From the NCBI GenBank assembly GCA_041736895.1, contig JBGSSS010000198.1, positions 1 through 64,000 on the forward strand: a DNA stretch of 64,000 bases. Reading direction: 5' to 3'. This document shows positions 7,351 through 13,096 of the stretch, one piece after another. Position numbers and translations under genes: made by a program. This DNA is from JANRLT01 sp041736895 (GTDB lineage: Bacteria; Planctomycetota; Planctomycetia; Pirellulales; JALHPA01). Under the pieces are notes generated by a model. It had not been told where the DNA came from and ran no database searches. It saw only the letters and a program-made list of their open reading frames with translations. The number at the start of each line of letters is the position of its first letter. Within the stretch, counting starts at the first letter, position 1.

Positions 7351-7972
7351 TCTGCGAACGCTGATGTTGCTCTTTCCGGCACTGATTGTGTCATATGGGT
7401 TGGCGTATGGGTGTGCGTTAGCGACACAGACACGCCATACGCTAAGTCCCTCTTATTGGAGTGAATGCAAACGCGATTTGTTGATTACACAATTCAATTC
7501 TTGCGAACAAACAGGTCGCGGAGGAGCCAATGCCACAAGAGTTGATAATATCAATAGATGGTTTCGAAACGAGCTCTCGCAACTACCGCCAAGCTACAGG
7601 CACCTTGAGCTAGGCAGCCGGCTGGAGCGAATAGATCGATGGGGAAACCCCTATCGATGCGTTTTAATCGAGCAAGAAAACGTCTGCGCCCCCGAATTCC
7701 CTACTCAAATGCTAGGGTTCTATTCCTGCGGCGAGGATGGTATCTCACATACCAAGGGAAATGATCCCGATGATTTGAATTCCTGGAACCGAATCTCGGG
7801 CGAACTCTATGAGGAGCGAGAATCATTTCGGGAGCGGACAAAAATCTATTGGGAAGCGTTATGTCTGCTCCCGTTACCAGCCGGAGCAATTCTGGCGTTT
7901 TGGCTGTTTTTGAAGCATCTTTTTCAGGTACCAAATACGAAAGATTCGCCCCCCATTGAACCCAGTGCATGA
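7340..7972 (+). CDS. Membrane-anchored GspG-like tail protein, paralogue 3 of 3
   Basis: A 210-residue paralogue: MRFSLRTLMLLFPALI anchor, then RIDRWGNPYRCVLIE and GFYSCGEDGISHTKGNDPDD, the clearest match of the three to the D-x-WG-x-P-Y and DG-containing tail of GspG-like proteins, followed by a C-terminal hydrophobic segment (LLPLPAGAILAFWLFL). The start ATG at 7340 has GGAG at 7331 and overlaps the second paralogue's end. Last gene of the three-gene unit; the converging CrtI-like gene ends about 55 bases beyond. Confidence 0.65.
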   Translation: MRFSLRTLMLLFPALIVSYGLAYGCALATQTRHTLSPSYWSECKRDLLITQFNSCEQTGRGGANATRVDNINRWFRNELSQLPPSYRHLELGSRLERIDRWGNPYRCVLIEQENVCAPEFPTQMLGFYSCGEDGISHTKGNDPDDLNSWNRISGELYEERESFRERTKIYWEALCLLPLPAGAILAFWLFLKHLFQVPNTKDSPPIEPSA

Positions 7973-7999
7973 GCAAGTGCGTGCCGAGAGCGCATTTCT

Positions 8000-8021
8000 C
8001 CCTCGCTAACGCATCGGGCTG
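8000..8021. repeat. Dispersed repeat CCCTCGCTAACGCATCGGG
   Basis: Second copy of the element also found at 50707-50729 and, inverted, at 1293-1315. It lies between the convergent paralogue 3 and CrtI-like genes. Confidence 0.5.
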
Positions 8022-8028
8022 CTATTGC

Positions 8029-9477
8029 TCACTCCCACAGCAAATGCAGATTCGCCATCATGACGCCGCTGGTCATCGCGCCGATGATGCCGACCCAGCC
8101 TTGGTCGGTGCCGCTGATGTAGAGGCCGGCGTAGGGCGTGGTGCCGTCGCTCCGCTTTTCCGGCATCCCATAGACCGCGCCGTAATCGTGCCACGTGAAG
8201 CGACGGACCGTCGTCGGCGTGAACATGTCCGTGTCGATCGTCTGTGCCCGAAAGTCCGGCACGAAGCGCACGGCGGACGCTGTCATTCGGTCGTACCACT
8301 CGCGCTTCGCCGCGGCGTACTCGTCGGGCGAGAGCGCGGCCCAGTGGTCGAAGTTCGCGAGCGCCGTGATCCGCATGATGCCGTCGGCAAGCTGTTCGTC
8401 GTTTGGGTAATCGTAGTTGTTCGGCGAGCAAATCACGCCGCTGCGCACGTCGGCCAGTTCCTCGCGCGGTTTGCGGTAGTGGAACGTCGGGCTGTCATTG
8501 AAGAAGACGATCGTCTTGTCGTAGCCGAGCGCCGCGGGTTGGCGGTTGAGGACGCTGATTGTTTCGCAGAACGTGAGTTCGCCCTGCGGGAGAGGGGCTG
8601 GGGATTGGGGATTGGGGGTTGGGGAAGGAAATTCAGATGCAATTTCCCCAATCCCCAATCCCGAACCCCCAACCCCGCGGCAAAGCCGCAGCGTCTCGTG
8701 CCAGCCGGCGCTGCTGAGGATTTGCTTCGCGAGAATCTCTTCGCCGTTGTCGGTGATGACGCCGATCGCGCGGCCGTCGCGGACGAGGATTTCGCGCACG
8801 CCCGTGCGGAGCCGCAACTCGCCGCCGAGTTCTTTGTACCGGCGCGTGAGTTGTTTCAGGATCACCCGCACGCCGTCCTTTGGCCGAGCGAAGCCCTCAA
8901 GCAGAACGCTGCGGAACATGATCGAGAACTGGCCCCAGTCCATATCATCTTCCCGCGCCGAGCCGTAGAACATCAGCGGGCAGAGCAGCATTTCGACGAG
9001 CAATGGATCACGCAGTTCTTCGTTCAACACCGCGCGGGCGGAAATCTGTGCCAGCGTCGGATTCAAGTCGTCGTAATCGACGAGTCGCGCGACGAGCCGA
9101 TCGTAGTTGTCGATCTCGGCGGGAAAGGCTCGCGCGACTTCGCTGCGGAGCAGGGTAGGGTCGTTTGAAAAGTTGAGCCGCACGTCGGGGAAGGCGACCT
9201 GCGAACCGCGCTGCGGGCTTAGTTCAAAGTCTTCGTGCGAGAAACGCAACTGTCTTAGCAGGCGCGAGAGCGGGCCTTTCTTGGTTCCCTTTGGCGTGAA
9301 GTTCGTCACGGCGTGCAACCCGACGTCGTAGTTACGCCCGCGGAGCCGGTAGAAAGAGTTCAGCCCGCCGATGGTCGTGTGGCGCTCAAGGATCGCAACC
9401 TTCTGCCCGAAGTGAGCACAGCGAATCCCGGCGGCGAGCCCAGACATTCCCGCGCCGATGATCAGTGTGTCATGCAT
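8029..9477 (-). CDS. Phytoene-desaturase/retinol-saturase-like FAD oxidoreductase
   Basis: A 482-residue CrtI-type flavoprotein. It opens with the dinucleotide fold LIIGAGMSGLAAGIRCAHFG followed by the ILERH acidic end and IGGLNSFYR; the C-terminus GLYISGTDQGWVGIIGAMTSG is the FAD-binding closing motif of the family. It follows a ketosynthase and an acyl carrier protein on the same strand, so the substrate may be an ACP-bound or free polyunsaturated acyl chain and not a carotenoid; this is inference. Residues about 266-294 (GSGLGIG...TPNPQSPAPLP) are encoded by an inserted GGGGATT inverted repeat (8598-8677) that keeps the frame open. Whether the enzyme tolerates this loop is unknown. Confidence 0.83.
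   Translation of the reverse strand: MHDTLIIGAGMSGLAAGIRCAHFGQKVAILERHTTIGGLNSFYRLRGRNYDVGLHAVTNFTPKGTKKGPLSRLLRQLRFSHEDFELSPQRGSQVAFPDVRLNFSNDPTLLRSEVARAFPAEIDNYDRLVARLVDYDDLNPTLAQISARAVLNEELRDPLLVEMLLCPLMFYGSAREDDMDWGQFSIMFRSVLLEGFARPKDGVRVILKQLTRRYKELGGELRLRTGVREILVRDGRAIGVITDNGEEILAKQILSSAGWHETLRLCRGVGGSGLGIGEIASEFPSPTPNPQSPAPLPQGELTFCETISVLNRQPAALGYDKTIVFFNDSPTFHYRKPREELADVRSGVICSPNNYDYPNDEQLADGIMRITALANFDHWAALSPDEYAAAKREWYDRMTASAVRFVPDFRAQTIDTDMFTPTTVRRFTWHDYGAVYGMPEKRSDGTTPYAGLYISGTDQGWVGIIGAMTSGVMMANLHLLWE
8598..8677. repeat. GGGGATT inverted repeat inside the CrtI-like gene
   Basis: Left arm GGGGATTGGGGATTGGGGGT...GGGGAAGGAAATT (8598-8633) and right arm AATTTCCCCAATCCCCAATC...CCCCCAACCCC (8641-8677) pair around a six-base loop. 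The insertion is in frame and adds about 27 residues. The arm end GGGGAAGGAAATT recurs at 12060-12076 and, inverted, at 13026-13040. Confidence 0.8.
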
Positions 9478-9482
9478 AGATG

Positions 9483-9846
9483 GATCACGGATCGGACGGA
9501 TGACACGGATAATCGCGGATCAGAAATGACTACGAGTTCAGAGAGAACTGAATTTCTGAAAGAAAATCCGTCTGGTCCCCTCCCCCTCGCGGGGAGGGTT
9601 AGGGAGGGGGCAAGTGTTGAGGTTGAATCTTTTGAAATCGAGGCTTCCACAACCAAATATGTAATAAAAATTCGAGTAGTCTCGCGAAGAACCCCCTCCC
9701 CAGCCCTCCCCGCAAGGGGGAGGGAGCCAGACAGGGTTCTGGGGCGGCTAAGCCGGCATGGAAACGCCGACCGCTATCTGATTGCACGCCGCATTATCCA
9801 TATCCGTATCGATCAGTCGAATCCGCGAAATCCGTGATCCGATCAA
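9483..9846. repeat. Composite of two nested inverted repeats
   Basis: Outer arms: GGATCACGGATCGGACGGAT... (9482-9521) and ...CGAATCCGCGAAATCCGTGA (9793-9846). Inner arms: CCGTCTGGTCCCCTCCCCCT...GGGAGGGGG (9564-9611) and CCCCCTCCCC...GGGGGAGGGAGCCAGACAGG (about 9690-9736), imperfect reverse complements of about 45 bases. The core between (9612-9687) is AT-richer and shows no gene. The whole fills the 374-base gap between the acyl carrier protein and the CrtI-like gene of one operon. No coding sequence is supported here. Confidence 0.75.
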
Positions 9847-9851
9847 AATAA

Positions 9852-10103
9852 CTACATGTCCTTCATGATCGGTTCGAGATATTTTACCGTGCCGGCCATC
9901 GTGGCGAGGTGCGGATAATCTTCTTCGGGGATTTGGATGCGGTAGCGCTTGCGCAGCTCCATCACGATGTCGAGAAAGTCCATGCTGTCGAGTTCCATCT
10001 GCTCACGGAACACGACGTCGTCCTTGAGCTTGCTCAGATCTTCGTCTGGAACAATGTCAGAGAGAATGTCGAGAATGACGTTACGAATATCCGCTGCCTG
10101 CAT
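9852..10103 (-). CDS. Acyl carrier protein
   Basis: An 83-residue acyl carrier protein. The phosphopantetheine attachment site is Ser40 in ELDSMDFLDIVMEL (DSMDF in place of the common DSLDT/DSLS). Acidic four-helix composition and length fit the family. The open frame extends to a TTG at 10121; ATG at 10101-10103 is preferred. The ketosynthase ends about 30 bases upstream on the same strand, and the CrtI-like oxidoreductase follows, so this carrier most likely serves that pathway and not general fatty-acid synthesis. Confidence 0.88.
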   Translation of the reverse strand: MQAADIRNVILDILSDIVPDEDLSKLKDDVVFREQMELDSMDFLDIVMELRKRYRIQIPEEDYPHLATMAGTVKYLEPIMKDM

Positions 10104-10133
10104 GCCAAGGGTCTCGTGCAAAGTTTCGTTGTC

Positions 10134-11384
10134 TTAAATGCGTTTGATAATCACGACCGAGTTGATCCCGAGCATGCCAAACGAGTTGTTCAAAATGTAA
10201 TTGACCTGCTTCATCGTCCGCGGCTCGCCGAGCACCAAACCCGGCATCGCACACTCGGGATCAAGGTCCGTGACGTTGATCGTCGGGTGGCAAATTCGGT
10301 CCGCAAATGCGGGCAAGTTCCCGGCCAACTCCAGCGCTCCGGCCGCGCCCATCGCGTGGCCAATGTAGCTCTTGGTGTTGTTGATTAGTGTCTTGTCGCT
10401 TCCGCCGAACACGGTTCGCAGCGCCTCGCACTCCTGGGTGTCGCCCTGGTTGGTGCCGGTCGCGTGCGTGCTGACGATGTCGATGTCCCGAGCCTGCAAA
10501 CCTGCTCTTTGCAATGCCAGCTCGACGCATTCGCGTTGGCGCGTTGGGTTCGGCAACACCGGGTCCGTCGCGTCGCTGTTCATCGCGTAGCCGACGAGTT
10601 CGCCGTAGATCGTCGCCCCACGGGCCACGGCGTCCGTGTATCGTTCCAAAGTGTAGACACAGCCCCCTTCGGCGACCACGATCCCGTTGCGAGCCCGGTC
10701 AAATGGCCGGCTGGCTTGGGTCGCGTCGGCGTGCGAAGCGAGTGCGCCCTGACTCTGGAAACCCGCAAAGATACCAAAAGTATGGATGCTTTCCGAGACC
10801 CCGCCGGCGAGGGCCAGATCGACCTCGCCTAGACGCAATTGCTGGGCCCCTTGAATTAGACCCGCATTTCCCGCGGCGCAAGCGGCCCCGATCGTGTAAT
10901 GCGGACCCGTTATGCCGAGATTGAGGGTCACTTCGCCGGCCGGATTGTTGGCTACCGTCCGCGGATTATGGTGGTGCGTCCAGAATTTGACGTCGTTGTT
11001 AAACTCTTTCAGGTTATGGACTTCGTTCTCGGTCTCGACGTTGCCGTGCTCGGTGATGCCGAGGTAGACGCCGATCCGGCTCTTATCAAGGTTCGCCCAA
11101 TCGAGCCCGGCGGACTGTAACGCTTCATTGGCCGAATAGATCGCGATGCTGCCAGCTCGGGTGCCGCGGCGAATGTCTTTTTTCTTTTGATATTTTGTCT
11201 CTTCGAACGTACAAACGCCGGCGTGGGTCTTGCCGACGTAGCGGATTTCGTAGTCCGTGACGCCGCTACGGCCGTTCAGGAGCGCGTCGCGATACTCCGC
11301 GAGCGAGTTGCCATTCGGCGCGGTCAAGCCGATGCCCGTGATGACAATCCGCCAGTCGTCGGTGTTGGGAGTTGCGATTCGCAT
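10134..11384 (-). CDS. Beta-ketoacyl-ACP synthase (KAS I/II type)
   Basis: A 416-residue condensing enzyme of the FabF fold with the complete Cys-His-His triad: Cys169 in YTIGAACAAGNAGLIQ, His307 in STHATGTNQGD and His343 in NTKSYIGHAMGAAGALE. The N-terminal IVITGIGLTAPNG and C-terminal NNSFGMLGINSVVI (FGxxGxN) are typical. The sequence has an unusual insertion around residues 115-145 (VHNLKEFNNDVKFWTHHHNP) compared with housekeeping FabF, suggesting a specialised chain. It forms an operon with the following acyl carrier protein and CrtI-like gene. ATG at 11382-11384; a TTG precedes it. Confidence 0.9.
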   Translation of the reverse strand: MRIATPNTDDWRIVITGIGLTAPNGNSLAEYRDALLNGRSGVTDYEIRYVGKTHAGVCTFEETKYQKKKDIRRGTRAGSIAIYSANEALQSAGLDWANLDKSRIGVYLGITEHGNVETENEVHNLKEFNNDVKFWTHHHNPRTVANNPAGEVTLNLGITGPHYTIGAACAAGNAGLIQGAQQLRLGEVDLALAGGVSESIHTFGIFAGFQSQGALASHADATQASRPFDRARNGIVVAEGGCVYTLERYTDAVARGATIYGELVGYAMNSDATDPVLPNPTRQRECVELALQRAGLQARDIDIVSTHATGTNQGDTQECEALRTVFGGSDKTLINNTKSYIGHAMGAAGALELAGNLPAFADRICHPTINVTDLDPECAMPGLVLGEPRTMKQVNYILNNSFGMLGINSVVIIKRI

Positions 11385-11423
11385 CAAGTTCTGAAAGCTG
11401 GCAAATCTACTTAAAAAGCAAAG

Positions 11424-11444
11424 CCCAGGGGTTCATCCCCTGGG
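11424..11444. repeat. Palindrome CCCAGGGGTTCATCCCCTGGG
   Basis: Perfect arms around a TTCAT centre, same loop as 2016-2038. Located between the glycerate kinase stop and the ketosynthase start; no T-tract. Confidence 0.65.
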
Positions 11445-11466
11445 ACGGAATGCGGAATCTATCATT

Positions 11467-12897
11467 CTAGCGATTTAAGCTCTCCTGACGAGCCACCACG
11501 ACGACGCGAATATCGCAGACATTTGTATGGGTAGCTCCGGTCAGGAGCAGGCTTTTGGTCGCGGCGAAGAAATCGTAAGCCGCATTTCGCCGCAAGGCGT
11601 CCTGCAGATCCAGTTTTCGTTCCACCGCGAGTTTCGTGGAAGCCTCATCAATCCAAGCACCGGCCGCGTCGGTCGGGCCATCTTCGCCATCGGTTCCCCC
11701 GCTAAGGATTACGATGCCGCGAGCCGATGGTTCCCCCTGTTTCTGTAATTCATCCATTGCCGCAAGGATCGTCTGCTGATTCCGCCCGCCGCAGCCGCGA
11801 ATGTCGGCAGGTGCGAGAGAGACCGTTCCTTCGCCCCCTATGATCAGACAGTCAGGTCCGTTATTGTCGCGCATCTGCAATGCCATCCGTGCGAGATGTC
11901 GGCCGATCTCTTCGACCGACCCCTCCAACTCGCGTGCGGCGATCATGGCGTGTGAGTAGCCGCGCTTCTCGGCTTCGATGCCGGCGCAGTCGACGGCCGT
12001 GGCATTGTTTCCGATGACGTGGGTGCTGCTGACGCAGCGGGATTGGGGATTGAGGGTTGGGGATTGGGGAAGGGAAGTAACCATCGCTTGCCGTTTAGCA
12101 ATCTTCGTCTCTAAAACGTCAATGATAGAAGACAATGCGACTTGCCTGTTAGCTTCATACTTCTGTAAGATCGCGAGCGCATCGGCATCACTCGAAGTAT
12201 CCTGCACTGTCGGACCAGAGCCAATCAAGTCGAGCGGATCGCCGAGGACATCCGACAGCACGAGCGTGATCATGCGTCCGGCGTTGCTCGCCCGCGCGAG
12301 GTTGCCGCCTTTGATCCGGCTAAGATGTTTCCGCACGGTGTTTAACTCGGCGATGTTAGCGCCAGCGCCACTAAGGAACCGCGTCACCGCCAGTTTATCC
12401 GCAAGCGTGATCCCTTCGCACGGAGCGGGTAACAACGCCGAGCCTCCTCCGGACAACAGCACCAGGCACAGCGTCCGCGCATCGGCCGCGCGTACCAGTT
12501 CCAGGATCCGCTTCGACCCGGCGACACCTTCGGCCGTTGGTTCGTTGACACCCGCGGGCCGCGCGGCGTGGAGTGTGATACCCGGCGCGCCGTGGGTTGG
12601 CAACTCGCGCACGCAATCTGCGGGGACATTGAGCCAGCCGGTGATTTGTTTCTCGCGCACGATCTTAGGACCAAGAACCTCGAGCAATCCGGCGGCCATG
12701 CCCGCGCCGGCTTTGCCTCCGCCGACAACGAGGATGCGCTCAAAATCGTCAAGCGCGAGTTCTTCGTCGCCGACGAGCAGATGATCGCCTTCGACCTGCA
12801 CCGCGTCGCGAATCAACTGCTCCGAGCGCACACCCGCGAGACCCGCGTGCCAAATGGCGAGCGCATCATCGCGAAGTTGTTGAGCAGAACGGGGCAT
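11467..12897 (-). CDS. Glycerate 2-kinase (GckA/TtuD, MOFRL family)
   Basis: Phosphorylates D-glycerate to 2-phosphoglycerate. The 476-residue product shows the DUF4147 N-terminal domain (ILVVGGGKAGAGMAAGL, then LSGGGSALLPAP and TVRKHLSRIKGGNLA, which line the active site) and the MOFRL C-terminal domain (ILSGGTDGEDGPTDAAGAWID, TNVCDIRVV). Lys in VVGGGKAG is catalytic in the family. A short segment at residues about 273-286 (SLPQSPTLNPQSRCVSS) is encoded by a GGGGATT repeat at 12038-12076 inserted in frame in the linker between the domains. ATG at 12895-12897 without an obvious ribosome site. Confidence 0.92.
   Translation of the reverse strand: MPRSAQQLRDDALAIWHAGLAGVRSEQLIRDAVQVEGDHLLVGDEELALDDFERILVVGGGKAGAGMAAGLLEVLGPKIVREKQITGWLNVPADCVRELPTHGAPGITLHAARPAGVNEPTAEGVAGSKRILELVRAADARTLCLVLLSGGGSALLPAPCEGITLADKLAVTRFLSGAGANIAELNTVRKHLSRIKGGNLARASNAGRMITLVLSDVLGDPLDLIGSGPTVQDTSSDADALAILQKYEANRQVALSSIIDVLETKIAKRQAMVTSLPQSPTLNPQSRCVSSTHVIGNNATAVDCAGIEAEKRGYSHAMIAARELEGSVEEIGRHLARMALQMRDNNGPDCLIIGGEGTVSLAPADIRGCGGRNQQTILAAMDELQKQGEPSARGIVILSGGTDGEDGPTDAAGAWIDEASTKLAVERKLDLQDALRRNAAYDFFAATKSLLLTGATHTNVCDIRVVVVARQESLNR
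12038..12076. repeat. GGGGATT repeat inside the glycerate kinase gene
   Basis: CGGGATTGGGGATTGAGGGT followed by TGGGGATTGGGGAAGGGAAG: a single-armed member of the family, same polarity relative to GGGGAAG as at 8598. It keeps the reading frame open. Confidence 0.75.
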
Positions 12898-12968
12898 GCA
12901 ACGCGTTGGTGGAAATAAATGCTGAGAATCTGCAGGAAAGACGTTGATTGTAGCGATTGATTCGCTGC

Positions 12969-13066
12969 GCGTTTAGCCGTCTCGTCGGAACGCTCCTCTT
13001 CGAGTCGCCGCTAAACGGCGGCGAATTTCTCTTCCCCAATCCCGAATCCCCAGCCCCCACTCCCGT
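12969..13066. repeat. Two dispersed repeats upstream of mutS
   Basis: 12991-13017 matches the reverse complement of 711-737 with two mismatches and is flanked by short arms CGTTTAGC/GCTAAACG. 13030-13066 is an inverted copy of the GGGGATT family (CTTCCCCAATCCCGAATCCC then CAGCCCCCACTCCC). They occupy the region between the divergent glycerate kinase and mutS genes, where promoters for both must lie. Confidence 0.65.
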
Positions 13067-13096
13067 CGCATTCGCGACTGTGTTAGCATCACACCC

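Noticed and set aside
9564..9736. Inverted repeats considered as a CRISPR array or as IS ends
   Set aside because: There are only two inverted arms, not direct repeats with spacers, and no transposase lies between them.
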